Under the pieces are notes generated by a model that was not told the origin of the DNA, did not search any database, and worked only from the letters and a program-made list of their open reading frames with translations. A stretch of DNA of 64,000 nt from Asterella californica (Eukaryota; Streptophyta; Marchantiopsida; Marchantiales; Aytoniaceae). The position numbers and the translations under genes are program-made. The stretch is taken from the NCBI GenBank assembly GCA_036924285.1, contig JAYKYS010000019.1, forward strand, positions 124,001 to 188,000. The letters are read 5' to 3'. Positions 32,858 to 45,146 of the stretch are shown here, in pieces. Every line of letters begins with the position of its first letter. The first letter of the stretch is position 1.

Positions 32858-34443
32858 CTAAGAACTCGGGAGCACTTCTCGACCGTCGGATGAAGATCCT
32901 GTGCCTGAAACGACACCAGGAACAACACCGCTTCCTATCACTAACTCTCTACTTATCTTGCAAACTGAGAACTCTACGGTTGCTCTAACCTCCCTAAGCT
33001 CCCTAACTACCCGTTGACCTAACCTAACTACTCGGTTCTTCGTCGAAGTACCCTCTGCATCTGCAGCTACAAACTCCTCCCTAATCTGACGAAGAAATCT
33101 CAGCTCCTCAGTATCCATCTCGACGGCGAAGTAGTTCTTTAGCGTTGGCTCGATCCTACTCCGAAGTTGAGCGTTCAGTTCTTCGGCCGAAGCTAGTCGA
33201 CGCTTCGAGTCCTCGATCTCCTTAGTCATCTCCACGACCACGTCTTGAGCTCGATCCCTCTGAGTACGCATCTCGTCCAATTGCTTCTTCATCAGAAAAA
33301 GCGCTTTCTCATGAACTTTCTCCTGATCCAACTTCTGTCGAAGAAGAACCTCTTTCTCCGATGTCTCATTCTTCAACTCCTCGACCTTCGCTTGGGTCTC
33401 CTTTTGTGCCATGAGCAGTGCTGTGGGTAAGTTCTCTTTCTCCTCCTTCCAGTTACCTCGGCCGAAGTGCATCGTCTGTACTAACTCCGCTAGGTTCAGC
33501 TTCCGACCGACAACCTCCTCGTATGTTCCTCAGTTTCCTTCTAAGCTGAGCAGTAGTGGCACGACTACCTCCTGGATGTACTTCGCCGAAGAAGTAAGTT
33601 GTTCTATCTCTCCTATCGTCGATAGAGAAAGAGTAGTCTTCGGTGTAGTGTTAGTGTCCTTCTCCGTCCTAAGAGTATCTCCTTCTTCGGCTTCCTCTTC
33701 ATCAGCTGCTTCATCATCGGCACAGACTGTCTTCGTCATCTTCATCTTCTTTCTCGACTTCTGTGCAGACCTCGGTGTCTCTTCCAAAGGTTTCTTCCTT
33801 CCACTTCTGCGGATCGGAGGAGATACCTCGACCACATCGTCATCCTCGGCCGGATTCGTCTCTTTGGTCGCCTTCTCTGGAACTGCTGCTGAAGTCAACG
33901 CTTCTTGCCTTTGCACTATCTCCACCGCTACTTCGGTCGCTGCTTCTTCGGTGATGACTTCGTCGAAGAACTTCTCGAGTTGTGCGTCTCGGGCTGGAGT
34001 CTGTACCACCTGGAATTCGTCTTCTTCGGCTGCTACGGTGAAGCCCAATTTCTTCTGCGCTTGGTCGATAACAGTCCCATCCTCATGTAGAACACTGAGA
34101 CAAATGGTCCTATGTACACCATGTCTTCCTCCTTCGAAAGCTTCTGCACATGACGATGAAAGATTCTCGCCCAATGCGCTTTTCTCTCGGTGAAGAGCTG
34201 CTCGATGAAATTGATCTGCCAGTTCGACATGTAAGTTGTTCTTCGTGGCCGGAAGATCGCCATGATCGCATCAGCAACCTCCCTCTTCTTCGGATGAACA
34301 TAATCGCTCGTCCTGTAACCGTTCCTCCCCTGAGGTAATTCCTTGAAGAGCCTGGGGAAGTTCTTCACTGCTTCGGGCGAAGCTGCAACTGATACGCTGT
34401 CGAAGAGAAGATCGCCCTCCTGACCTGCATCGTCAATCCCCAA
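32858..34443 (-). pseudogene. Family H gag-like coiled-coil ORF (decayed)
   Basis: Three frames in order, read leftward. The N-terminal block (34443-34033) contains IFRPRRTTYMSNWQINFIEQ and KAHWARIFHRHVQKL...VYIGPFVSVFYMRMGLL. An acidic/basic linker follows (34174-33530, with a KKPLEETPRSAQKSRKKMK patch). A long coiled coil comes last (33472-32858). The plan and the HW..xFH..VQ...Y block resemble family G, so H looks like a diverged relative. No pol is present. I do not recognise the protein family. The plus-strand 260-codon Ser-rich frame over 33411-34193 is its shadow. Confidence 0.55.
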
Positions 34444-35022
34444 GACGTCGGACCATTGATATTCGGTCTAGTTACAAGGCTGCCCATAGTTGTCATCCGC
34501 CGGATGCTGTTTGCAAACCTTCAACTCGTGTACCAATTCGAGGAGACTAAGAGGAATGCTAATCTCATCTCCTCGAGCTCCTTCTCATAGCGGCGAAGAG
34601 CCGTTCGATTAACTTCCAGTGCTCGGAGCCTCGGTGCCTTAGTCGTCTGCATCCCTCGCATCCCTAGGATCACTGCAACAAGCTTCGTCGAAAATAGATT
34701 CTTCGTCGCAATCCCTTCCTCGTCCGTAATCGAGTTCTTCCTCTCAAATTGGCTTCCTCGTCAGTCACTGACTTCGGCGAAGTAGAGATACTTCGGCGAT
34801 CGGAAAATGCGGTGCGCTGCGGCCCTGCTATCGCTCTGGAAATAGTAAAACAATAAAGTAAATAACTTTATTACTTGGCTTATATCTCGCGATAAGCTTT
34901 CTCGCACGTGCCGAAGTTAGGGTTTTCCTCTTCACGGTCGACATTCTTCGGTCTGCTGTAACTTCGTCATTCAGTCTCCGATTGTCTCGTACAACATATC
35001 GTTATGTAAGCCGGCCTGTCTC
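34444..35022 (-). other. Family H leader fragment
   Basis: Non-coding sequence with repeated CTTCGTCG/CTTCGGCGAAG words and no supported ORF. It meets the family C gag end at about 35.0 kb. Confidence 0.45.
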
Positions 35023-36072
35023 TCACCTAAAGTTGGTTCCCAGCATCATCCCAGTCTCTCTCAAATGGATCTTACCATCTTTGAAGAAGATAAGATCCTT
35101 CCTCAATGCATCTGAAAACTCCCCACAATCTCTTCTTACATGGTCTAGGCTATCACACCATATACAACGATGAACAAAGCCTTCTCTCATCTGAGGTCTC
35201 TGCATAGCAGGCTGTACATTCTGCTCCTTCTCTTCTAACCTAGTGAGCTTAAGCTTAAGCTCCTTCATACCTTTAATCAACTCATCAAGCGGTGAGTCTT
35301 CCTCTCTAGCAATTACCAAAGCGGGCTTAGCAGGCAACTGCTTGACAGGAATTATCAGAGGTGCTGCTTCACTTACCACCACCTTGTCCCTTCTTCTCTG
35401 TCTCTTGGTCAGCAAAGAGACAGCCTCTTCAACCTCCTTCCAGTCAGTCTTCAATCCTCTCTCCTCACTCTTGTCTTCCAGCAACAGCTCAAGCTTCTCC
35501 TGAATAGTCACGTCCGCTGCTTGTAGGAAAAGCTCGGTCTTCTCCACCTCTAATGTAAGCTTTTCTGTCCTAGAAAGCTGAGCATACTGACGATCAAATT
35601 CCCTTAACAACTCATTTACAGACAAACCTTTGTTGGGCTTAACCACCCACTCCAAGAACGTTCTCTTGGTCACCCTCTCTGAATCTTCAGTGTAGTACTC
35701 CTCCTTCAAAGCTCGCATAAAGCTCTCTCAACTCTGTCCTTGCTGCTGCTTGAGCTCCTTCACACGCCCACGAATCTCAGCGACAACAACAAGCTCAAAG
35801 TTCTCCACCATCTCCTTCTCAGGCACCTTGTTCACCTCCATCTCCCTAGCATAGTATCGCACATACTTGGAAATATCTGTACCCTTGAACTGGTCCATTT
35901 GGTGCACCACAGATTACAACGCCTTGGTTGCTAACACCTCCTTCCTCTCTGTGCTCTGCTGCTGCTGCATGAACATGGAAAAAGCCTGGAACATCTTCAT
36001 CGTAGCAGCATCAAACTGAATAGGTTGCTGAGCAGCAACAGCACCTCCACTTGATGATCCTTGGTTGGCCAT
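35023..36072 (-). pseudogene. Family C gypsy gag, two in-frame stops
   Basis: The ATG at 36072 opens a frame of about 350 codons broken by in-frame stops near 35920 and 35729, all in one frame. The N-terminus is Gly/Gln-rich (AAQQPIQFD; MQQQQS). The middle is helical, as in Retrotrans_gag (YVRYYAREMEVNK; LLREFDRQYAQLS), with a coiled coil after it. A CCHC zinc knuckle (CIWCDSLDHVRRDC) lies near the C-terminus. It lies just inside the LTR at 36157-37307, in the right order for the 5' end of a minus-strand element. Its pol is not found downstream, where family H begins. Confidence 0.72.
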
Positions 36073-36156
36073 GATATCTGATCCTGTAACACTCTTAAGA
36101 AAACTCCCACCCTAGGTGTTTCACGTCGAGTTCATCAAAAAGAGAGTATGTTGGAG

Positions 36157-37307
36157 TGTAATCCGTCTACCTAGGAAAGCGCCGGGCTTCTGGCTGTGGT
36201 TGTTCACTCAAGAGGTTGGCTTTCAGGTCACAATAGGGCTATAAACACTCACACAGATGTGTAAGATCTAGTAATATACCCAGAAGGCGAAATTCAGGTC
36301 TAGCTGGCAGTAATAGGATCGGCGGTGAACTTTGACACTCACGGAGAGGAAAACTATGAAGGTTTAGACCTCTAAACTTCCCCTACATGCAAATGAGGTA
36401 CTACTGAACTCACAGACGAAATTTCGGCCTGAGATCAAATTCTGACACGGAGATATGAACAGAAAAGTTTTGAGCAAGAAAACTACGGCAATTTCTGGTA
36501 CCTAGCTGGCTATTTCAACCTATAACAGGAGTTTGGCTCGATCAATTTCGAAGTTTCTTACAGAATTTGCAGTCTACAGGGTGCTGAACATCCCTGTGAA
36601 GTTGGGACTCCTGAATGTACACAGAACTGTAGATCTCCTCCTCTGAAGTCGCTGCTCTAGATTAAGAGCTTTTCAGACCCCCTCAGCTTCAGCGGCCGCC
36701 CTGAATTACTCAGTTGCTCAATCGATATGAAACTTTTTGTGAAATCGTAGCCCTGCTGGCGGAGAACACAACCTCAAAGTTTTGAAGCAATTTCCTCAAA
36801 TCTGCTGCGAGTGACACTGAAAACCCTAAATCCAACCAAAATGATTCAATTCTAGCACAATCCGAACTTCAATTGCTCATAACTCCGTCTTTATTGACTC
36901 AAATCGATCGAAATTTTCACTAGAAGTGCTTGGCATGACGAGACCTCTCTCCTTGTGCTCTCAGATTTCGAAGATCCCTCACCAAATGCTCGAACTCCAC
37001 TCTAGAGCTCTGTTTCTAAATTTAGAGTTTAACAAAAGACAAAAACGGACCAATGGGAGTTCATAGCTCCACTTGGTTGTCCTTTAGTACCCTAAACCAC
37101 GTGGCAACTTAGTTTTACTCATAGGCTACCACGTCAAGCCTCCTAGAGTGCCAGCGTAAAACTTAAATTACTTAAAACGACACGCAGCCCCGAAAAATAA
37201 CTTAAATCAGCTAGAAAGCGTGCATGGGCGACACGCAAATACAACCCATGAGCTTAAGCCCTATCAACATGGTAATCAACCTACTAAGACTCAAAATAGT
37301 GTTAACA
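36157..37307 (-). repeat. LTR of family C (minus copy)
   Basis: About 1.15 kb, read leftward from TGTTAACACTATTTTGAG to ...GGATTACA. It aligns as an inverted copy with 41546-42701, with many substitutions, so the pair is old. Confidence 0.75.
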
Positions 37308-37880
37308 CCGTATGCAAAGGTGTCAAACATATACATAAACGACTAGAAGTAATATAAGCTAACTTCTAGAACTACTAAACTCAAGCGTCGGAGTAGAAAT
37401 ATAACATGTAGCCGCCAAGTAGCGCGACAACGGTCAAAAACTGCGCTGCTCTATTATTGTCTTGATTTCTGATCCTAGCATATGCGGATCCATCATCCAA
37501 CACCTTGGTCTCCATCCTTACAACCGTAATGTATGGTTGTCCAAGAATCACTGGATACGAAGTAGTGTCTTGAACAAAAAAGTTTTGCTCTATGACTACA
37601 TCTCCAATCTTTACCCTTACATCCAGACAAGCACCATAGAGTTCTCCTCGCTGCCCGGATCATCCAACCATGCTCTGTGTCAATGAGTCACTTCCCTCGC
37701 TTATAGACATCTTTAGATACGATGTTAATCTCAGATCCATGGTCAATGAGAACAACGACCGGATCTGCGAGATCTCCTATCTTCACCAAGGTTTCCGTAG
37801 TACCTCGAGCCCTATGTCCCCTAGTATAATAACTGAGAACTCTATCATCTCCCTCATCTTCATCTACAGCAAACTGTACA
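37308..37880 (-). pseudogene. Family C retroviral-type aspartic protease fragment
   Basis: Read leftward from about 37.88 kb. A frame encodes VQFAVDEDEG..., then the active-site motif VLIDHGSEINIVS near 37.75 kb. After a stop and frame changes comes YPVILGQPYITVVRMETKVL, the second conserved protease block, ending in AYARIRNQDNNRAAQFLTV. The same protease end is seen at 63.96-64.0 kb in copy D. Family knowledge: this enzyme cleaves the gag-pol polyprotein. It is followed directly by the minus LTR instead of RT, so the rest of pol has been deleted. Plus-strand frames over 37462-37900 are shadows. Confidence 0.65.
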
Positions 37881-37896
37881 TAGTTGGAAATCAGGT

Positions 37897-40800
37897 TTGA
37901 TGACTTTCAGTTCTGATGATTGGAGTGAGTTCACGCGAGTAGAGGATCTGACTGAGAAGAAGAGAAGACAGATGGAGAAGTATGCAGAAAATCTACACTG
38001 TATAGGAGTTCTGAGGGAAGATGAGATGATTTCTGGTGTTTACGAGGAGTTTGTAGGTGTACAGTCTTTTGTTCCTTGGCTGGATGATGTAGATAGGTTG
38101 ATGGAGCAGATGGGAGGAAGGGTGGTGATCCCTATCCACTCTCGTAAGGTCTATGAGGAGATTGCCTCGTGCTTGCAATCTCGTCCTCATCCGAGACTGG
38201 AGAGTGGATGGAAGGATGCAATCTGCTGGTGTGGCTCTCGTGAAGAAGCAGAGGTTCACACCAAATACAAAACTGTAGCGAAGAAGGTGAAACCAGTGGC
38301 GACCCAGTTACCTGTTAATTCACGACAGCAGATGGAGTTAGCGGCCATTGAGCATGTACTGAGAGATCCTAAACAGATAGGACACGAGTTTACTCAAGAG
38401 ACACTCGAGCAGCTCCAGATAGGAGGGGGTGGCTTCTTGACTGAAGAGGAGAAACGAGCTTTTGAGCAGATGATAGTTAGCCATGGTAAGGCATTTTCTT
38501 TCTCAGCTGAGGAGATTGGTTGTGTGGATCCTAGTGTGATAGCTCCGATGGTTATCTTCACTGTTCCTCACGTACCTTGGGACTTGAAGCCGATTCCAGT
38601 CCCTCGTGCTTTGCTACCGAAGGTGATTGAGTACTGAAGGAGAGGATGCAGATGGGTATTCTTGAACCATCTATGGCTCCGTACTCTAGCCGATGGTTCA
38701 CAGTACCTAAGAAGACAGGAGCTTTACGCTTCATCCAAGACTTACAGCCTGCTAACAACATCACAATTCGAAATGTTGGAACATGACCTGTGGTTGATGA
38801 AGTAGCCGAGGCATTTGCTAGAAGATCTATCTATTCTATTGGAGATCTGTTTTTTGGTTACGATCAGTTTCAGCTTGCTTTAGAGAGTAGAGACTTGACT
38901 ACCATGTGTACACCTTTGGGGTTGATGCGGATGTGTACTCTTCCTCAGGGCGCAACAAACTCAGTAGCCCATATGCAAAACGCGATGCATAAGGTGTTAC
39001 GAGAGTTTGTACCTGAGGTTACCATCCCATTTCTTGATGATATCCCCATGAAAGGCTGTCCGGTGGAGGACAAAGACGAAACTATGACTGCTAATGGTTG
39101 CAGAAAGTTCGTTGTAGACCACATCCGAGATGTGGAGAAGATTCTGATGCGCTTGGAAGAGGTACACCTCACTCTGTCAGGTACCAAATCTCGTTTTGGA
39201 ATGTTAGAGATTGTGGTGGTTGGTCACTTATGCGGTACTTTCGAGAGACGGCCGAACCCAGAGAAGGTAGATGGTATAGCAAGGATAGCAGACTGTACCA
39301 ACATCACTGAGGTTCGCCGATTCTTAGGAGCTTGTGTGTTCTTTCGTGTGAGTATTCCTCATTATGCACACATGGCCGAACCTTTGTATGCACTTTTGAG
39401 AAAAGGGAAGAGGTTTACTTGGCGGCAAGAGCATCACGAGACGATGGAGCAGCTGAAAGAGATTCTGAAGTCTCCACCTGTACTAAGGAGACTTAGCTAT
39501 GAGAGCGGAAGACCTATCATATTGACTGTTGACACGAGTCCAAAGGCGATTGGATGGGCAGTCGGTCAAGAAGATGCAGAAGGCGTGCGGTTTGTTTCAA
39601 GGTTTGGAGCTCGGATCTTAACAGATAGGCAACGTAATTATCCTCAAGTGAAGCGTGAGTTGTGGGGAGCTGTTACTGCTATGAAGGTAGACCGAGAGTT
39701 CTTGATAGGTGCACGTGTGATACTAGAAACAGACTGTTTGCCTTTGCTAGGTATGATAACAAACTGTAATACTCCGGACATAGCAATGCTACGATGGATT
39801 GCTTATATCCGGAGTATGAACCCTGAGCTGAAGCATATAGCAGGAAAGAATAATCCTATTGCAGACATGTTATCTAGAGCTCGTTATACAGATGAGGAAG
39901 AGATGTTTGCAGAAGTCGAAGATGAAGAAAAGAGAGATGTTTGGTGCCAAGTTGGTCAGCAGACTTCATACTTGGAACCACTGCCGTTCTACGAGGAGTT
40001 CTACACGGAAAAGTTCCGCGATATCGGCTATTATCTGAGTCTATTATGCAGACGAGAGGGTTGGAGCGATGCAGAGTTCAAGGAGATCAGACGGAAGGCG
40101 TACAGCTACCTTCTACGTGAAGGTTATCTGTGGAAACGTCCGAAGAGAAGAGATGGGATGCTTGCTAGAGTGGTGGATGATCAACCGACGAAGCTGAATC
40201 TGCTGAAAGAGTTTCATGACACCTTGTGGGCTGGACACCGTGGAGTTTGGGCTACATACACGAAGATGAAGGAGCGATACTGGTGGAAGGGTTTGTATCA
40301 AGACGTAGTGGATTTTGTTGGGTCATGTCTGCACTGCCAGTTCTACTCTAAAGTCCGTTACAGAGATGGACTTGTACCTACCTACCCACCTAGTATTCAT
40401 TTTTCGTGGGTCCTTGATCTTGTGATGATGCCGCCGGGACTATGGGGGATGCGCTACTTGGTGTTAGCTCGGGAAGATCTCTCCAACTACGTGGAGGGAC
40501 GAGCACTACGGACGAAGACTACAGAGAACATATGTAGATTCGTGCTTGAAGATATAATCTGTCGTTATGGATCTGTTGGAAGACTACGAGCAGATAGGGG
40601 CGAGCTGAGAGGTGTAGAAGCGAAGAAGTTCTTTGCTCGTTATGGAGTAAAGCTTCGGCTTACTACTGCCATGAATCCGGAAGGGATTGGTAAGAGTGAA
40701 CGAGGGCACCCTTCTATTGTTCACGCTTTAGTAAAAGCATGTGATGGTAGGCCTAGAGAATGGCCGAGACTACTTCCATTTGCTTTGTGGGCTGATAGAA

Positions 40801-41396
40801 CTACACATTGTACCACGACTGGCTATATGCCAGTTGAGCTTATGCTGGGGCAGAATCCAATCATGCCTGCTGAGGAGGACTTTCCTACGTGGGCTACGCT
40901 ACCGTGGGAAGATGATATAGATCATACTTCACTCCTTGCTTTACGAACTAGGCAGTTGGAGCGAAGGGAGGAGGATCTTGCTGAGGCGCAAGAGAAACTG
41001 AAGGTGGCTCGAGTCAGAAACAAAGAGCGTTTTGAAAAGACTCACCGACTACGACCAAAGCCAATACGTGTTGGTGATTGGGTTCTGGTGTATGATAGCA
41101 CGCTGGAGAACCAACATTCTACACTTCGTAAGTTCTCGCGAAGATGGTTCGGACCTTATGTTGTGCTAGATGTGTATGAGAATGCCACTTATAGTTTACG
41201 AGAGCTAGATGGTACTCCTTTGAAACTATCTGTGGCCGGCAAGCGAGTGAAGTTGTTCAAACAACGTGGAGGATCAGTAGATTTGTTCAACTTTCTGGAG
41301 TCTGAACAGAGGGTGACAAGAGATGAAGACGCCTCGGCTACTGAAGAGGTTGAGGCGGACGAGAGCGATGATGATGAAAAGCAGACAGAAGACTGA
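37897..41396 (+). pseudogene. Family C gypsy pol: RT, RNase H, integrase
   Basis: The frame 37897-38637 covers the protease-RT linker and the start of RT (PMVIFTVPHVPWDLKPIPVPRA). A frameshift or stop at 38635 and a stop at about 38785 precede an 868-codon frame reaching 41396. RT has the catalytic FLDD box (IPFLDDIPMKGC, near 39.03 kb). RNase H begins ILTVDTSPKAIGWAVG and ends near AGKNNPIADMLSRA. Integrase has an HHCC finger (H..H...CLHC), catalytic Asp in WVLDLV, Asp in RADRGEL and Glu in GKSERGH, then a GPY/F module (RWFGPYVV). The C-terminus is acidic. A purine-rich tract and the LTR at 41546 follow. The 5' end meets the minus-strand protease in a head-to-head junction. Confidence 0.85.
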
Positions 41397-41545
41397 AGAG
41401 GTTGGCACATGCCGGAGGATGTGCAGGTTTGGAGGGGGTGGATGTCGTGATGTGAATCATTTTACATTGTAAATAATTCACCTCTCTGTCAAGCGTCAGT
41501 ATCTCTGAGTGAAATTAGGACCTCAGAGAAGTCGACACTGGAGGA

Positions 41546-42701
41546 TGTTATATATTTTGAACCTTAGTAGGTTGATTACCATGTAGATGGAGTTAAGCTC
41601 ATGGGTTGTAATTACGTGTCGCCCATGCATGCTTCCTAGCGAGGTTAGGTTATCTTTCGGGATTACGTGTCGTTTTACATATCTTCGCATGTAGTTTAGG
41701 GTCTATGCTGGCACTTTAGGGGCTTGACGTGGTAGCCTATGTGTAAATTCAAGTCACCACGTGGTTTGGGACACAAAAGGACAGGGGAGTGAAGCTATGA
41801 ACTCCCATTGGTCCAATTTTGTCTTTGTGTATTGCTAAACTTAGTAGTAGAGGTCTTAAGAGGAGTTCGAGCATTTGGTGAGAAATCTTCGAAATCTGAG
41901 AGCACAAGGAGATAGGGTTCGTCGTGCCAAGCACTGTCAGCGAAATTTTTGATCGATTTGGAGCAATAAAGAAGGAGTTATGGCTGATTGAAGTTCGATT
42001 TGTGTCAGAATTGCAGCACTTCTGTTGATTTTGGGGTTTTCGGTGTCAATCGCAGTAGATTTGAGAAAATCGCTTCAAACCTTCGAGGTCTCGTTCATTG
42101 GCAGCAGGGCTACGACTGTCCCCAAATTTTCATGTCAATTGAAATTGTGAGTAATTCAGGGCGACCGCTGAAGCAGAGGGGGTCCGAAATGCTCTCAATC
42201 TAGAGCATCAACTTCAGAGAGCGAGATCTGGAGTTCTGTGTACAATCAGGAGGCCCAACAGGAGTGTTCAGCAAGCTGTGTACTGCAAGTCCTGTAAGAA
42301 TCTTCGAAAGTGATCGAGCCAATTCTCTGTTCTAGGTCGAAATAGCTGTGTGGGTACCAGAAATTGCCGTAATTTCTCTGCTCAGAACGTTTCTGCCCAT
42401 ATCTCGACACTCTGATTTGATCTCAGGTTGAAACTTCGTGTGTATGGTCAGTAGGGCCTCATTTACATGTAGGAGGAGTTCTGAAGTCTGAACCATCATA
42501 TGTTTCTGATTCTGGACCGTTAAAGTTTGCTGTCTGACCTTATTACTGCTAGTCTGATCTGATCTTCGCTACCTGAACATACTGGAGGGTCCATTCGACC
42601 TGAGTGAGTGTTTATATAGTGCCCTTTATGACCTGAACCCTACCTCTGTATAGTAAGCAACCACAGCTTGAAGCCCAACGCTTCCCTGAGTAGACCGAAC
42701 A
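41546..42701 (+). repeat. LTR of family C (plus copy, 3')
   Basis: About 1.16 kb, starting TGTTATATATTTTGAACC after GTCGACACTGGAGGA and ending ...CCGAACA. It is an inverted, diverged copy of 36157-37307. It lies downstream of the plus-strand pol in the normal 3' position. Confidence 0.75.
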
Positions 42702-42765
42702 TAGCCTTCAAGGTCATATCACAGTCAGAAGGTTCCGCCCTTCCCAGGAAAACTCTCAACTCAAC

Positions 42766-44574
42766 AGCGTCTTCAGAAGACGAGAAGACGGCGGAAGATG
42801 AGAAGACGGCGGAAGACACCTATCTTCCAGAAGACAGCGACCGCGAAGGACCAACCACGAGTTTTCGGGTAAGACAGTAGGTGTACCTACTGGAGCGCAC
42901 CGAATAGGGAGGTAGGTCCTGAAGACATCAAGGACGAGAACCCCTAATCCGCGGAGAAGATGCGTGAGGAAGCACATTAGACACCTTCCAACTTCCCGCA
43001 GCATAGCGCGCCTGAAGAAGATCGATTGAGAGAGTGAGCTTCGCGAGTTAGCATTGAGAGAGGAATCAAGTGAGACATCGAGGTAGGAGAGAGTAAGTTG
43101 GCAGCTAGGCGAAAGGTGAGATTGAATTGCGGGAGCACAAACAGCAGAGAAAGCGAAGGCGTTTCTGTGGAGCTTCCGAGAAGCTGACAGTGAAGAGTGG
43201 CGAGTAGAAGCAGAGGTGGAATCGAGGTGTGGACCGAAATTGACAGCAGGCGCAGTCGTGTGGAGTCGCATTGGAAGCTAGGACAAGAGCCAGAAGCGCG
43301 CGGAGGTCGAAGGCAACTCGGGGAGCCGAAGAAGACTGTAGAGGTTCTTCTCCCTGTTCTTTTCCCCTCCCACTTCTTCTCGCCTTTTCTTGGTACTCCC
43401 CGCGCTTCCTTGATTGTGTGCAGGCAGCCTGATCGATTACCCCACCCCCATTCTTTCTATTGAGACATTGGGCGCGGAAGCGCTGCCCAATTTCTGTCGA
43501 GACATCTCCTTGCTTCTTCCCGAGCTCAATTCGAGCTTCCCTACTCCTAGCCCTCAAATTGGAGACCCCAACTATCAATTTCTCTACCCCCCTACCTCTC
43601 TACCCCCGAAACTTGGAACAGAAGACGATTCGGAAGATGGGAGCATCTTCGGAAGACGCTTCTTGAACTTGACTGTCTTCGGAAGACATCTTCGGAAGAC
43701 TGTCTTCGGAAGTCGACTGAACACAATTCGTATCAAGAGTGGATTTGCTTTGCTTTTGTGTTTAGAGAGGCTTGGTATGAATCCTGAGTGGAGTGGTGAG
43801 TTGTTGTGTTAATTCGAGAAGTTGGAAGTCGGGAACTAGGCCTGTGCCTCCCGGTCTTCCAAGCTTCTCAACTCCCCATCTTCCTAGAGAGACTAGAAGA
43901 CTGGAAGGCTGGCAAAATGAGCGAGAAGACGCAAGGGTCCATTCGGGTCTCTTCTGTCCGATCCATAGCAGCCGTTCCTTCTTCTTCCCGAACTTAGAAG
44001 AGAGTTGTGAGAAGTCTTGCTGGCAGAATCTGGAGAGAATGGTCGAGGGTCATGTCTTCCCATCATGCAGCAAGCTTCTTCTGAGTGCGTATGAGAGGTG
44101 AGAAGTCAGAAGAACAGAGTGCAGTTGTCTTGAGTCTGTTGTGAGGATAGATTGCGTGTAGGAAGACGAAGACAGATGAGACCAGTGAAGGGAAGTCTGA
44201 CTTCGAGAAGTCTTCCGAGAAAGACATTGAATCGAAAGCTGTCCCAAGTGTCTTCCCAGAGGCCACTGTCACCGCAGGAGCCCGCAACCATCTTCTGAAC
44301 CTTTCATATACTCTACTTCTCGCATATCTTGTATCTTCTGATAGGAAGTAGGATGTAATGCAAGGTGGGTTGTCTTCTTGGTAATCCATGCGAGGCCTTG
44401 CTTAGATAGGATTGTTTAGATATAGCTCGGAAGACGAAAGCCATCTAGGAAGTACTGTTAGAATCCCGGAAGACGGAGTAGCTGTCTTCTGGAAGACTAG
44501 TTTCGTCTTCTGAGAAGTAGAAGCTAGACTGTGGGCACTCGGGAAGAACTGAGCCTTCAGCTCATAGTAGGTGC
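42766..44574 (+). other. Family G leader (copy G4, plus strand)
   Basis: Reverse orientation to the other G copies. It starts within the GAAGACGGCGGAAGA-rich part of the leader, then the CAATTCGTATCAAGAGTGG block near 43725, and runs to the gag-like ORF. There is no LTR on its left; it abuts family C sequence. Confidence 0.65.
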
Positions 44575-45146
44575 TTGTGGTTTAGTGCAACAGATCTTCC
44601 AGGTATGTCGATGCATCCGCGAGGCTTGGTGTTACCAGCGGCAGAATTGGCCGAGGTCACTCCTTTCCTCAAGGAGTTGGGTCTCGACTTCTTCCTGTGG
44701 GATTGGAACCTCGCAGAACAAGGGCTTCTGGAGGAGGTGTGGGCCGCGTTACCACCGCGTAACCGTGTACCTGCGAAGACAGGAGTGGCTCGGGGAAGAC
44801 CGTCTTCCTGGACTGAAGACTGGTGGCGTAAGGCGTTTCACAGGCTTGAGACCGAGAACCGAGGATATTGGTACGAGAAGAAGATCTTGCCTAGGATTGT
44901 GAGTTCATGGCATGTGCCTGGGAGTACCACCTGCCTTTTCGTGGAAGACAGGCAGGGGAGGAACGGTTGGAAGATAGAGTCTTACCGGGAGCCGAAGAAG
45001 CGACTTCTGACGAAGTTGTGTTCGTCTTCTGCGCTTTTCCCCAAGGGAAAAGCGCAGAAGACGAGGTACTTAGGAGATCAGGACGTGGAGTTCTTGGAAT
45101 CAGTGTGGGATGACAGAGTGCCAATCTACTGGGGCGCGTTATCGTG
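44575..45146 (+). pseudogene. Family G gag-like N-terminal domain, copy G4 (truncated)
   Basis: The longest uninterrupted version of the N-terminal domain, about 190 codons. It starts near MSMHPRGLVLPAAELAEVTP. Conserved blocks are FLKELGLDFFLWDWNLAEQG, WAALPPRNRVPAKTGVARG, WWRKAFHRLE, EKKILPRIVSSWHVPGSTTC, GWKIESYREPKKRLLTKL and FPKGKAQKTRYLGDQDVEFL. The same blocks survive in G2 and G3 despite frameshifts, which argues that this frame was the translated one. The ORF is cut at about 45146 by the end of an inverted family B LTR. The family is not recognised. Confidence 0.62.

Noticed and set aside
33411..34193. A 260-codon Ser-rich frame on the plus strand
   Set aside because: It is the antisense shadow of the acidic/coiled-coil H ORF; the minus frames match the layout of family G.
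37462..37900. Two plus-strand frames before family C pol
   Set aside because: The minus strand here encodes the aspartic protease motif (LIDHGSEIN) and the LGQPYI block; the plus frames are shadows.
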